Positions 18,926 to 28,703 of a stretch of 64,000 nt of DNA are shown here, in pieces (position 1 is the first letter of the stretch; each line of letters begins with the position of its first letter). Source of the stretch: UBA6170 sp942491385. GTDB taxonomy: Bacteria > Chloroflexota > Anaerolineae > Anaerolineales > Anaerolineaceae. The translations under genes were made by a program, and so were the position numbers. The stretch covers positions 62,001-126,000 of the forward strand of contig CALOAF010000005.1 of assembly GCA_942491385.1 (NCBI GenBank). The letters are read 5' to 3'. The notes under the pieces were generated by a model, which made no database searches, was not told where the DNA came from, and worked only from the letters and a program-made list of their open reading frames with translations.

Positions 18926-20419
18926 CTCATACCTATATTTTCTATCAATGAGTCATTGACTGGCAATCCTTTGGAATACTCCTCGGGGTTCAAAACTGGA
19001 TAGTTGTTATCGCCCTCCAATTTCTCTCCCAACAGATTGGCGATCATTCCCAGTATCATCCAGCACAATGTCAGACCAATAGGAAAGAAACGCATGTCCA
19101 TGAAGTTGCTGACAATAAAATATTGTATTGAACTTATCCAAATAGTGATTAAAAACATTTGGTTGGAGCTCTTTATTGGATTTCCGCGCAACCACTTGAA
19201 ACTTTTTATTATTAACCATAGTAACGGAGATAAATACAATAAGATTCCTGCCAATCCTAACTCGGTAAAAATCGTTAGAAAAGTATTATGGGAGGTAGTA
19301 AAACCAAAAACAATGAATGCAGACCCTACCTGCCGGTAATAATTCGCCAGATTTGAATTGAGTGAATCATACCCCCATCCTAAAACAGGTTTATCAATGA
19401 TCATCTGGATCATTGCATCCGTTACTACAATGCGGTCATCAATTGGATGTTGTTCACCAATTCTATTTGAAGCCATTGAAATTTGATTTGAAAGTAGGCT
19501 GAAACTAAGCAATAGAACAAAAAAACCACCAACAATGATTAACCTGATAAATTTTTTACCATGGAAAATCCCTAAACTGATAATTACGATCAGACCACCT
19601 AACCAAGATCCTCGCTCGAGGGAGATGAACACACTGATAAAACTCACTCCACTGACGAGCAAATACAGTAATCGGATTAAGTCATTCTTACGCTTCATCG
19701 CAGCGCTAATTAACACCACCGTACAAAACATCAATACACTGGTAAAAACTGCTGGATCACCTAAAGAGCCGGCAGTGCGATATCCCACATTGTGACGCCA
19801 AACATAAGGTAATAATGAAGGAACAATCCAGGATGCGATTCCTACCAAATTTTGGATCACTGCAACGAAAAAAACAGTCCATTCCAACATTTTTTGATTT
19901 CTTTTATCAAGAACGGAAAAGCGTAATGCAAAGTACATCAAAATTGGAATGAGCATACGGTCAAGGTAATGTCTCACCAAGTCACCTGACAATCTGTCTG
20001 TTAGTAATAATGATAGAGGAATATAAGCTGCTAACATCAATAAGCTAATATCGGGTAACTTTAACCGAAAAGGAGGTTGACTTGAGGTATTCACAAGGCG
20101 GGGAATTATCGACATAACAAGTGTGAATGGAATCAAGATACGGTGAATAAACCAATACATGATATCCGGATTCGGTAAGGCAGAAGATAACGGCATAAAC
20201 ACAAGCCAAAGAATAATTCCAATAAATGGTCGCGAACTAAATATAATTGCCATGGGAACCAAAAAAGGCAAGAATAATGGCATAAAGCCAATTTCCTTGT
20301 GACGATAGATAACCTAGCGCCAAACCTAATCCTATTGATAACCCAATAGCCATAAATTGATTCAAATTCCAATGAAATGATTTTCTATTTTCTAAATTAA
20401 TTCGGTCCACAATTGACAT
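18922..20419 (-). CDS. O-antigen polymerase/ligase-like membrane protein (Wzy/WaaL type), frameshifted at A6
   Basis: Frame 20283-18922 (453 residues) lacks its true N terminus. An overlapping frame above it reads MSIVDRINLEN, then a membrane helix and NWLYAIILAF. Deleting one base in the A6 run at 20261-20266 joins them as AIILAFLVPMAIIFSSRP, giving about 498 residues. The start is taken as the Met at 20417-20419, because the alternative at 20494 would overlap the flippase gene by 50 nt. About twelve membrane helices and the WaaL/Wzy-type loop with VLGWGYDSLN and TSHNTFLTIFTELGLAGILLYL (the conserved H-N region) are visible. It would join repeat units on the periplasmic or outer face. The break is at a homopolymer, so a consensus error is likely. 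Confidence 0.75.
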
Positions 20420-20444
20420 ATTAGATTTAGCCTTCTCCAAGCTT

Positions 20445-22034
20445 TTACTTTGCAGAAAAATGCTTGAAAGGTAATTTAATTCGAATTCTAGCAAATGTGC
20501 GCTTTACAACAAACATATCATCCTCAGGCAATTTTAATAGTAACAACATACCAGAATAAACTAACCAAAGTATCCCTCCACCTATAATTAATTGAGGCAA
20601 ATATGAGAGAGTAAAAAAGTGATTGATAAATAACGCAACCGATCCGGCTATTAATCCAGCCAGTAAAGGTTTTATTAAACTACGATTGTATGGATGCATG
20701 CGTAGCAGAACCCACACTTCAATCAAACAGATTACATTCACCAACACAATCGAAATGGATGTTGCCAAAGCAGCTCCAAGGACCTCCCAACGTGGAACCA
20801 ATAATATATTCAAAAAAATTAGAATAAAAACCATAATGAGAGAATTGATGCTGTTTACTTTTGGATGGTCAGTCATATCGAGAACATTGGCACCTAATCC
20901 GGTGCTGGTATATGCCAGTGTTCCAAATGCCAGAATGATCATACTGGTAAAGCCGGTAGTAAAATCATCACCAAAAATCCACAGCAGAGGTTTTGCATAT
21001 AGGACCGAAGTTAGAAAAACGGGCATATTGAACATTATCAACCAGCGTGCAGTTGTTTGGTAATAAGCTTTCAATTGAGCAGCGTTGCCCTGAGTGTGAA
21101 GGTCTGCAATTATTGGAGTTGAAATATTTCCAATCGACAAATAAAACATACTTCCTATCAAACTAAAACGAGAAGCAGCCGTATAAACCCCCACCCCACT
21201 AGCCAGTCCCACGAAACCAAGTGCCAGTGTTGTTAAGGTTGCACTTAAAGTGTTAACAATCCAGCCCCAATAAACGGTTAAGGAATAGCGGATTAATTTT
21301 CTTATGTTCTTAAATGCTGATCCTAGTGGCCGTATCAGTGGAAATAATGAATTAACAAAGTATACCAGCACCAATAACCCAGCAGTAGAGGCAATTACCT
21401 GGGCAATTAGTATTCCTTCTGTTGATAGGCCGATGGCTAAAAAGGCAGCTGCCATTAGAAGTTTTATCAAAGGAGAAAGGATGTTATTAGCAATAACACT
21501 ATATTTGGGTTGTTTGTAACTGATCGTTATGACGTATGCCAAAAATGATAATGTATCCAAAGGAATTAACAAACTGGCAATCCGTAAAAGAGGAGCCATA
21601 CGAGGATCATGAAATAATAAGACTGCCAGGTTATCAGCAAGTAAAAGCAACCCAAGTGAAAGAACTATACTAAAGATTAATGGTATCCCAACACTGACTT
21701 GAATAATTCCCCAGGTAGCCTGGTCATCCTTTTCCCGAATGGTCGCCGGTAAAAACCGAACCATACCTGTCTGGAGTCCAAACATTGCAATATTTGTAGC
21801 AATAAGTGAAACAGTGATGGCTAATGTGTATAGACCATATTGTTCAACTCCCACGACACGGGCAATGAGAATCCCAAAAGCAAAACGGACAATGTATTCG
21901 AAAATTCTGCCGACAAACGATACCCCTCCCCCCTTTGCTGCAGTCAGGATATTCTGGCTATCTGAATTAATTGAATTTTTTGAAGCCTTTCCAACTGGAG
22001 TGATAGGAATATGTGGATCAGATTGAGAACCCAT
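20445..22034 (-). CDS. Oligosaccharide flippase (Wzx-like, MOP superfamily)
   Basis: A 529-residue protein with about 14 hydrophobic helices and little soluble sequence. Near the N terminus FVGRIFEYIVRFAFGILIARVVGVEQYGLYTLA (about 40-72) is the family's recognisable first helix pair, followed by FGLQTGMVRFLP. It should move the finished lipid-linked unit across the membrane. The final basic tail (RTFARIRIKLPF) faces the cytoplasm. The gene lies 70 nt below the BY-kinase and 26 nt above the polymerase start, in the usual order for a Wzx/Wzy pathway. Confidence 0.85.
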   Translation of the reverse strand: MGSQSDPHIPITPVGKASKNSINSDSQNILTAAKGGGVSFVGRIFEYIVRFAFGILIARVVGVEQYGLYTLAITVSLIATNIAMFGLQTGMVRFLPATIREKDDQATWGIIQVSVGIPLIFSIVLSLGLLLLADNLAVLLFHDPRMAPLLRIASLLIPLDTLSFLAYVITISYKQPKYSVIANNILSPLIKLLMAAAFLAIGLSTEGILIAQVIASTAGLLVLVYFVNSLFPLIRPLGSAFKNIRKLIRYSLTVYWGWIVNTLSATLTTLALGFVGLASGVGVYTAASRFSLIGSMFYLSIGNISTPIIADLHTQGNAAQLKAYYQTTARWLIMFNMPVFLTSVLYAKPLLWIFGDDFTTGFTSMIILAFGTLAYTSTGLGANVLDMTDHPKVNSINSLIMVFILIFLNILLVPRWEVLGAALATSISIVLVNVICLIEVWVLLRMHPYNRSLIKPLLAGLIAGSVALFINHFFTLSYLPQLIIGGGILWLVYSGMLLLLKLPEDDMFVVKRTFARIRIKLPFKHFSAK

Positions 22035-22104
22035 CTATTAGTCCAATATCCTGATTGGTTGGTTAATTTCAAATGGGAAATGCAGAACAATAATCCTGTA
22101 TTGT

Positions 22105-23638
22105 TTATCGATGACGATCATAGTAATAGGAGCCGATCCGTTCAGCTTCATTCACAACAAGCCCAAGCAAAGGTCCATTTATGTCTGCCAATTGTTTGCA
22201 AGCCTCTCTCAGAGCTTCTTCACGAATAACATTTCGTCTCGCAACCAATAAAATTCCATCAACATTATGCATAATTGAAATAGTATCTGAGATAGATAAT
22301 AGAGCGGGTGTATCTAAAATCACCAAATAATATTGTTCTGATAAAAATCGAATTAGAGATTTCATCTGAGACGATCCCAACAATTTCTCTGGGTGTGGTG
22401 GCAGAGGTCCACTTGTAAGCACGTGTAACCCAGGATACTGGGTTTTCTGAACCGTCTCATTAAAAATTGTTTCTTCATTCAAAATCGTACTCAATCCGAC
22501 ATCATTAGAGAATTCATTAATGATGTGTTGTTTTGGAATATGTAAGTCACAATCAACAACAATCACTTTTTTGCCTGATTGAGCAATTGCTTTTGCTAAA
22601 TTGAAAGAAATGGTTGATTTTCCTTCGCCAGGCTCAGAACTGGTTATCAAAAGGGTTTTTTAAAGCATCTCCCGCTTCTTTCTTTGGGTTCTGTGTCACA
22701 ATTTGTATGTGCAAACGGCGGAAAGCTTCCTTAAATGAAGTGTTTTTACTTTCATCATTGGCTTTCCATAACCGAAACAACCTCTTTCGTGGTAATGCGG
22801 GGATTTTTCCAATCGTATTTAATTCTGCGACAGCCTCAATCTGTTTTGAAGTGTAAAGACGGGTACCTAGATTCTCAAATAGAAATGCCAACCCAACCCC
22901 ACCAACCAAACCAGCGATTAAACCAAGCGCAATATTCATGAGTTTATTGGGTTTTGCCGGAGATTCAGGTTCATTTGCTGGTTCAACAACAGTGATAATA
23001 TTTTCCCGAATTCTTTCCTTCAGACGTGCTTCATCATATTGGTCTAACAAGGACGTATAAGTGCTTTCCTTTAGTTTTATTTTTTCATTTAATAACTCAA
23101 TTTGAGTTGTCTCTTTGGGATTTTCTAATACAAAAGTGTCGTATTCATGGCGTGCATCTGTTAATTCTTTTTCAGCTTGAACTAATTGTTCACTTAAAAT
23201 ATCCTGAACACTTTTTCCTCCGCCAGAATAAAGTTGCTGTCCCTGAATGATTAAAATATTTGCTAATGTATTCGCCGATTGTTTCGCGACCTTTGGGTCT
23301 GAGGTTTCCACAGTGATTTTAATCAGCTCAGTATTCGGAATCGTCTCAACTTTTATTTTCGGTAAAGTTTCCAGGTTCAGCTCACTTGACAATTCACCCA
23401 AAACCGGTCTACTGGTAGCTAATTTTGTATAGGTATTCATCAGCCTGTCAGCATACATATAATCAGAATAACCAACAACACCAGATGAGGATGTCGCAAT
23501 TCGTAAAGTGGTCGTCGATATATAAGTGGGAGTCATCGTGAATGTAATAAAAATCACAACTGCTAAGGTTACTGCTGTTGTGATTATGATCACCCATCGG
23601 TTCCCTCTGAGAATGGCAAGATAACTCTTTAAATCCAT
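22105..23638 (-). CDS. Chain-length regulator fused to a BY-kinase (Wzz/Wzc-like), frameshifted at T6
   Basis: Two minus-strand frames (23638-22634 and 22650-22105) join if one base is removed from the T6 run at 22656-22661, giving ALKTLLITSSEPGEGKST. The product is about 510 residues. Residues 1-260 form the Wzz domain with two membrane helices (about 15-36 and 237-257) around a coiled-coil-rich loop. The C-terminal kinase has Walker A SEPGEGKST, Walker A' VIVVDCDLH, Walker B LVILDTPA and ends with a tyrosine cluster, GSYYYDRHR, the expected autophosphorylation tail. It controls polymer length and assembly at the inner membrane. In many Firmicutes the two parts are separate proteins, but separate starts are not supported here: the kinase frame has no plausible ribosome binding site. 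Confidence 0.8.
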
Positions 23639-23755
23639 GTGTCTACTTCTCCGGTGGTTTTGTTGTTATTAAATAAACCTGGAAGTGATAAAAAGATCAT
23701 TCAGGTTCTTATGTATTATACAGGTGTAAGCAATTTAACAGAAATTGCTGCGAAA

Positions 23756-24454
23756 TTATTTTGCACCTTTAGCCTTTATGATGGTGATAAAGCTCCAATA
23801 TAGTATCTTCAGATCCAGCAAAAAACCTCTGCGTTCAATATAAGCAATATCATATCGTGCCAGGGAATTAAATTTTATACTACTTCGACCGCGGACCTGA
23901 GCTAACCCGGTTACGCCTGGTAGAACCTCCAACCGTTCATGATGCCAAGGACGATACTCTTCAACTTCCCATGGCACATTTGGTCGTGGACCAACGATAC
24001 TCATTTCACCTTTAAGAATGTTGAATATTTGAGGTAATTCATCAAGACTTGTTTTACGCAAAAAACGGCCAACTCGAAAGATCTTATCCGATGAAATTGG
24101 TTTGAAAATTGTTGTTTCATTATCGTCAGAAGATAATTCCCCTCTTACATAGGCTTTCATGAAAGCTCGGGATTGTGCATTCTCTGAATTGATTTTCATA
24201 GTTCTAAATTTCCACATTTTAAAAGGGCGTTCCCCTTTTCCTATTCGTTCTTGAAACAGGAAAATCGGTCCCTGGGGGTCATCCAGGTAAATGAAAAGCG
24301 CACATATTGCCATGATGGGTAAAGTGATTGGTAACGATAAAATGGAGATAGCATAATCCATTAGTTTTTTTATGGTTGTGTAATATTTTTTATGAGGTTC
24401 TACACGAGGTTGGTTTAGTAATATATAGTCCATTTTTTCATCCAATTTATTCAT
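23756..24454 (-). CDS. Priming sugar-phosphate transferase (PglC/WcaJ family, short form)
   Basis: A 232-residue polyprenyl-phosphate sugar phosphotransferase. It has one membrane helix or re-entrant hairpin (about 33-53), then FKMWKFRTMKINSE, LRKTSLDELPQIFNILKGEMSIVGPRPNVP (about 132-161), VLPGVTGLAQVRGRSS and a C-terminal DLKILYWSFITIIKAKGA. These are the conserved motifs of the catalytic domain, which loads the first sugar phosphate on undecaprenyl phosphate. The long N-terminal membrane region of WcaJ is absent, so this is the minimal PglC-like type. The start overlaps the GGDEF-like gene by 8 nt, suggesting coupled expression. Confidence 0.88.
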   Translation of the reverse strand: MNKLDEKMDYILLNQPRVEPHKKYYTTIKKLMDYAISILSLPITLPIMAICALFIYLDDPQGPIFLFQERIGKGERPFKMWKFRTMKINSENAQSRAFMKAYVRGELSSDDNETTIFKPISSDKIFRVGRFLRKTSLDELPQIFNILKGEMSIVGPRPNVPWEVEEYRPWHHERLEVLPGVTGLAQVRGRSSIKFNSLARYDIAYIERRGFLLDLKILYWSFITIIKAKGAK

Positions 24455-25313
24455 TAGCTACTATAGAGTGTTCTGAAGCTTTTCGCTTCAAATCCCCAAA
24501 ATAATGAGAAGCAAGATTACCATTCATTTCCATGGTAGCTTTTTCAATTAAGCCTTCAAACGTATACCCATCTCTTGGTAAGGTTGCTGACCCAAACAAC
24601 AACCTTAAATTTAACTGCTTGAGTACATGTTTTTGAATCCGATCTGTAATAAAAGGAATATCTTCAGGTCTGGTTTCCGGTAACGCAATCAGAAAATGAT
24701 CGTCTCCCTGAACAATAATTGCAATATCTTCTAACTCATTAATAAGTATGTTCCCAATCTCTGCAAGATTTTTTTCTTTATTCTTCGCAATTTTAGTTAT
24801 ATTTCGTATTTTATTGGAGATTGGATTTTGGTTCCTATCATCAATCTCAATTGCTAAAATCGCTAAGGGATTATTATGGTTTCTTGAGCGTCGCACTTCC
24901 CTATAGATATATCCAAGACCATTTACTTCTTGAGTGGAAATATTTTCCTTAGCACAGTTACAGTTTTCTAAGTTTGATTCTGAAATTTTATGTAAAGATA
25001 AATTAACCCAATAAGCAAGCAGTAGTGTTGCCATGATCGAAATTGACTCACTTAAAGTTAGTGAGATGGCAGTGATTGATTCAAATCCACCCTTTCCTAT
25101 ATTCAGTAACATGAAAATAACGGTTGGTACGAAAACAACTAACCATCCAGGGATTTTAATCGTAACAGGAATGAGAATAATAAATACTGAAATCACCAAA
25201 ACAATAATATAAGCCGCAGTATTGTTTTCAAATAAATTGAAAAAATATTTGACATTAAAAAAGACAATTAGCCAAATAGTAAGTAAAAAAATCAGGAATC
25301 TAAATTTTTTCAT
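24447..25313 (-). CDS. Membrane protein with a degenerate GGDEF-like domain
   Basis: The 288-residue product has about five N-terminal membrane helices (residues 1-105) and a cytoplasmic domain of about 170 residues with the nucleotide-cyclase fold: GLGYIYREVRRSRNHNNPLAILAIEID, then IIVQGDDHFLIALPETRPED (about 213-232) in place of the GGDEF hairpin, then LLFGSATLPRDGYTFEGLIEKA. The GGDEF active-site motif reads GDDHF, so diguanylate cyclase activity is doubtful; it could bind c-di-GMP or act as a sensor. The gene opens the polysaccharide operon and overlaps the priming transferase. A c-di-GMP riboswitch lies about 600 nt away on the opposite strand. Confidence 0.65.
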   Translation of the reverse strand: MKKFRFLIFLLTIWLIVFFNVKYFFNLFENNTAAYIIVLVISVFIILIPVTIKIPGWLVVFVPTVIFMLLNIGKGGFESITAISLTLSESISIMATLLLAYWVNLSLHKISESNLENCNCAKENISTQEVNGLGYIYREVRRSRNHNNPLAILAIEIDDRNQNPISNKIRNITKIAKNKEKNLAEIGNILINELEDIAIIVQGDDHFLIALPETRPEDIPFITDRIQKHVLKQLNLRLLFGSATLPRDGYTFEGLIEKATMEMNGNLASHYFGDLKRKASEHSIVANE

Positions 25314-25927
25314 TCAATTCTCTCAACCATACAAAAGCAAGCTCCGCCATTCCGTTGCCAATAAATTTCTTGCACCGTAGTAATGTCTATAAGAAATTTA
25401 TGATTTTGTTATTTATAGCGAGTCCTAACCAAGAAAACCCTCTGGTCAAAATAACAAATACCCAATAAATTTCTACTCTATTCCAGGTCGGTTTCGCAAT
25501 TAGCTCCCTGAAGATCTCTGCATACTCTCCCTATGCTGTGCGACCAAACTCGTTCTTCAGATCAACGCTACCATTTTATAATAAAAAAACCATTAAAATA
25601 ATAATATTCGACATTGTTTATAAGACATGTCTTTAAACATTATAAAGTAAATGCCCTTAGGATTCAATATCGGGTAAAACCATCCTGTTACTGAATCATT
25701 ACTAAATTGTTACAATATTGTTACTGTTTTGCAAATGATCATTTTTCGTTCATGGGATTTTCTCAAATGATTTTATTGAGAATATTTAATGGGTTCAGGA
25801 TATTTTGGAAAAGGAAAGAAATTCAAGATAGAGTGATCCCAATAAATTATTGAATGGACTTTTCAACATTACATTTTTGTAAGTTGTAAACAAGATTGGT
25901 GTATGTTAATATTTGATATGTAAACGA
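25314..25927. other. Divergent intergenic region, no gene
   Basis: About 610 AT-rich bases between the minus-strand polysaccharide operon and the plus-strand riboswitch. It must hold the promoters for both directions. I see no open frame of note, no clear sigma-70 hexamer pair and no repeat. The leader of the polysaccharide operon could be long. Confidence 0.4.
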
Positions 25928-26004
25928 AAAAGGCAAACCCGTCGAAAGTCGGGGACGCAAAGTTATGGGCCTAAAACCGTTAGGAAATGGCTGCCAGACC
26001 GCCG
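25928..26004 (+). promoter_or_regulatory. c-di-GMP-I (GEMM) riboswitch
   Basis: The sequence AGGCAAACCCGTCGAAAGTC is followed by GGGGACGCAAAG, GGGCCTAA, TTAGG and TGGCTGCCAGACCGCC. This matches the GEMM-I aptamer core in order: the GGCAAACC start, a GTCGAAAGTC stem with a GAAA tetraloop, the invariant GGGACGCAAAG joining region, the CCTAA...TTAGG receptor-side helix and the closing TGCC-G-CC strand. It lies 86 nt before the start of the beta-helix gene with a terminator between. I infer control of transcription termination by cyclic di-GMP; whether ligand turns the gene on or off cannot be decided by eye. Confidence 0.9.
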
Positions 26005-26032
26005 AATTATCTTATGATGCACCCAATCATAA

Positions 26033-26071
26033 AGACGAGTCTGGATTTTTTTCAGACTCGTCTTTTTTTTT
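26033..26071 (+). terminator. Intrinsic terminator of the riboswitch
   Basis: A perfect 11-bp stem (AGACGAGTCTG with CAGACTCGTCT, loop of nine bases) is followed by nine T. It stands between the c-di-GMP aptamer and the ribosome binding site of the next gene, as expected for an expression platform. Confidence 0.9.
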
Positions 26072-26089
26072 GGTTGTAATGAGGAATAT

Positions 26090-27904
26090 ATGAAAACACA
26101 AAAGAATCTAATAATTTTAGTAGTCATTTTGACATTATTACTCCTTCCACTGGGAGAAGTAAATGCTGCCAAAACAAGTGGGTTTAACAAAACGATAAAT
26201 CATGAAGATGCAATTAATGACACTTCTTCCTTGCAAATTTCAGATTCACCATACATCTTATTCTTCCCACTAATCCAAACTGAAAATAATAAAGTGCAAT
26301 TAACGATTAACCCTGCGGAAAATTTCGAAATCCAGGTTGATCCCTCGGGTCCGTACAATATTGGTGAACAAGTTACACTCACAGCATCTGCTTCTTCTGG
26401 TTTTGTCTTTACTGGTTGGTCTGGTGATGTTGCCGGAACAACAAATCCAATGGTCATAACAATGAATAAAAACAAAACTGTCAGTGCGACTGTTGAAGAG
26501 GAACTGGATGGAAATTACTATGTATCCACCTCAGGAAATGATAATAATCCTGGGACGTATTCCCATCCCTGGAAATCACTCCAAAAAGCAGCCGATGTAC
26601 TTGTCGCTGGGGAAACTGTACTCATTCGTGGTGGCACTTACAATGAGAGAATAATTCCTCGCAACTCAGGCTCCAGTGAAAATTACATTACTTACGCTGC
26701 TTATCCAAATGAAAAAGTAATTCTGGATGGAACCAGTATCCAATTTTCATATTCTGAAGAAGGGCTTATTCATTTACAAAATAAACATTATATAAAAATT
26801 CAAGATCTTACCATTCAAAACTCAAATGATATGGGTGTTTATATTCTTGGCACTTATAACCCAAGAGTGTTAGCCTCGAATATCATATTATCCAATTTAA
26901 AGGTTCTAAACTCAAACGATGAAGCCATCAAAGTATTATTTGGTGACCAAATTCTGATAGAAGATACATACACTAAAGAAAGTGTTTCTTCCGGTATTGG
27001 GGTTTGGCATAGCACTAATATTACAGTTGACAACAATACTGTTGTGAATGCACGCAATTTACCGATGCCATATGGACACGAAGAATGCATAACAATCTCC
27101 AATGTTTCAAATTTTGAAGTAAAAAACAATGAGGTCTATTTTGAAAACTTCAACAATTATTTAGGAGCTGTCGGAATTGATATAAAGAATTCAAGCTTTG
27201 ATGGCAGCGTTCATCACAATTATGTTCATAGCTTTTATCAGGATGGTGCGATATACCTGGACGCTTGGGAAGCAGGACTAAATGGTACCCCATCGCTTCA
27301 TAATGTAGATGTTTATTCTAATAGGATAGAACATGCGGGGGGAGTATCCATCGGTTCAGAGCGCGGTGGTATTGTTGAGAATATTAACATCTATAACAAT
27401 ATTATTATCGATTCTGCGTGTTCTGGTGTATTCCTTCATAGCGCTGGTTCCAATGCAGGTGGGGATGGATTGAGAAAGAATATTTTTATTTATAATAATA
27501 CAATCTTCAGAAGCATAGGAAACGGTGGTGCTGGTATCTACATCGCTACTGCCAATATTGAAAACATCGTAATTAAAAACAATATTGTCGACTTTGGCCC
27601 TAAATGGGTAGGGCAAATCACCCTGGCATTTCCCTCCGCAATTTCAAAGATCACGGTAGATCGGAATCTGACTTGGGGTAGGACAGAATGTTCTAATGAT
27701 TACCCTAATTGTGTCGAGTTAAATACAGGTACTATTCGAGCAGATCCGTTGTTTGTAAATACAGCAAGTCTTGATTTACGGCTGCAAGAAAATTCCCCGG
27801 CAATCAATTCTGGGTTAACGATTGATATTGTAGACAGGGATTTTGATGGTAATTTACGTCCATTTGGTTTGGCTTATGACATAGGTGTATACGAAACGCA
27901 GTAA
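26090..27904 (+). CDS. Secreted right-handed beta-helix protein under c-di-GMP control
   Basis: A 604-residue protein with a signal peptide (about 1-25, a leucine-rich core ending VNAA). A short ILFFPLI segment follows, then an InlB-type beta-strand repeat (residues about 66-135, VTLTASASSGFVFTGWSGD). The main part (about 142-590) is a parallel beta helix with YVSTSGNDNNPGTYSHPWKS and many N-rich turns (NNIV, NNTI), as in polysaccharide lyases and DUF1565 proteins. The end, DFDGNLRPFGLAYDIGVYE, is the closing motif typical of such helices. It could bind or cut an extracellular polysaccharide, perhaps the one made by the neighbouring cluster; no catalytic residues were identified. The gene has its own riboswitch leader. 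Confidence 0.8.
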   Translation: MKTQKNLIILVVILTLLLLPLGEVNAAKTSGFNKTINHEDAINDTSSLQISDSPYILFFPLIQTENNKVQLTINPAENFEIQVDPSGPYNIGEQVTLTASASSGFVFTGWSGDVAGTTNPMVITMNKNKTVSATVEEELDGNYYVSTSGNDNNPGTYSHPWKSLQKAADVLVAGETVLIRGGTYNERIIPRNSGSSENYITYAAYPNEKVILDGTSIQFSYSEEGLIHLQNKHYIKIQDLTIQNSNDMGVYILGTYNPRVLASNIILSNLKVLNSNDEAIKVLFGDQILIEDTYTKESVSSGIGVWHSTNITVDNNTVVNARNLPMPYGHEECITISNVSNFEVKNNEVYFENFNNYLGAVGIDIKNSSFDGSVHHNYVHSFYQDGAIYLDAWEAGLNGTPSLHNVDVYSNRIEHAGGVSIGSERGGIVENINIYNNIIIDSACSGVFLHSAGSNAGGDGLRKNIFIYNNTIFRSIGNGGAGIYIATANIENIVIKNNIVDFGPKWVGQITLAFPSAISKITVDRNLTWGRTECSNDYPNCVELNTGTIRADPLFVNTASLDLRLQENSPAINSGLTIDIVDRDFDGNLRPFGLAYDIGVYETQ

Positions 27905-27916
27905 AAAATTGCGTCC

Positions 27917-28291
27917 TTACCCTCTACCAACAATCACCAGCACTAACCATACGCCATATACGATCGAACCAACTCCTAACACACCCAATCCATAGTTGAT
28001 CCATTTGAGAAAAATATTGGATGGATGCAGGTCAAGTAGTACACTTCGTAATCCGATGAGAGCATGTGTAACCACGAAGATCAGGAATGCAATCTCCATA
28101 ATGGGAACGATAGCCTTTTGATAATACTGCACAACATCCGCATAACTCAACAAACCACCGGCGACAATCAGATGGTTAACGATCAAGTGAATTACCATAA
28201 CTATAATGACCAAAAACCCGGTCAGAACTTTCAGAAACCACAGCCCAGCACCTTCACCCATTCGAGATGTAACATCAAATCCATCTTTCAT
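27917..28291 (-). CDS. SdhD-like membrane anchor subunit
   Basis: A 124-residue protein with three membrane helices (about 18-40, 60-85, 97-120), the layout of succinate dehydrogenase small anchor subunits. VIHLIVNHL in helix 1 and FVVTHALIGLRSVLLD in helix 2 carry the His residues expected to bind heme b or face the quinone. It is the last gene of the glycerol operon, 17 nt after the SdhC-like gene. It meets the beta-helix gene tail to tail with only 12 nt between the stop codons. It should anchor the Fe-S subunit to the membrane and pass electrons to quinone. Confidence 0.75.
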   Translation of the reverse strand: MKDGFDVTSRMGEGAGLWFLKVLTGFLVIIVMVIHLIVNHLIVAGGLLSYADVVQYYQKAIVPIMEIAFLIFVVTHALIGLRSVLLDLHPSNIFLKWINYGLGVLGVGSIVYGVWLVLVIVGRG

Positions 28292-28308
28292 ATCTATCTC
28301 CTTTCTGA

Positions 28309-28695
28309 TTAATGGGTGAACATACGCACAGCAAAATAGAGGATCGCGATGGTTGCAACTGCCATCAATCCAATAAAAAGTTGTTTTTGCTTACCGCCTG
28401 CGAAACCAAAGCTGGTTATGCCAATCCGGATTCCATTCAATCCATGAATGAGCGCTGCAGCCACCACCAACAATTCGCCTGCCAGGAAGATCGGATTTTT
28501 TACCAGGGCGATAAACCCATCATAGGCTTCCGGTCCCTTTGCTAATTGACCCAGCATTATTAAATGAAGAAACAAATAAAGCGTGAGGCCAAGACCGCTT
28601 AGGCGATTGAGAATGAATGCCCAGGATCCCAGAGAACGATACCGCGGATCAAACCACTTGATCAAGTTGGTTGGTTTTGAAGGATGATTTTCCAT
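28309..28695 (-). CDS. SdhC-like cytochrome b556 membrane anchor
   Basis: A 128-residue protein with three hydrophobic helices. The SdhC signature is clear near residue 20-50: SWAFILNRLSGLGLTLYLFLHLIML, where the SGLGLTLYLFLH stretch carries the quinone-site Ser/Arg and a heme-ligand His. A second His-containing helix reads LLVVAAALIHGLNGIRIGI. It follows the Fe-S gene by 8 nt. With the next gene it forms the two-subunit membrane anchor of a complex II-like enzyme. Confidence 0.85.
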   Translation of the reverse strand: MENHPSKPTNLIKWFDPRYRSLGSWAFILNRLSGLGLTLYLFLHLIMLGQLAKGPEAYDGFIALVKNPIFLAGELLVVAAALIHGLNGIRIGITSFGFAGGKQKQLFIGLMAVATIAILYFAVRMFTH

Positions 28696-28703
28696 CTACT
28701 CTC

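Noticed and set aside
25963..26190. A 75-codon minus-strand open frame across the riboswitch and terminator
   Set aside because: It lies over a well-conserved structured RNA and the start of the beta-helix gene; no ribosome binding site or family match.
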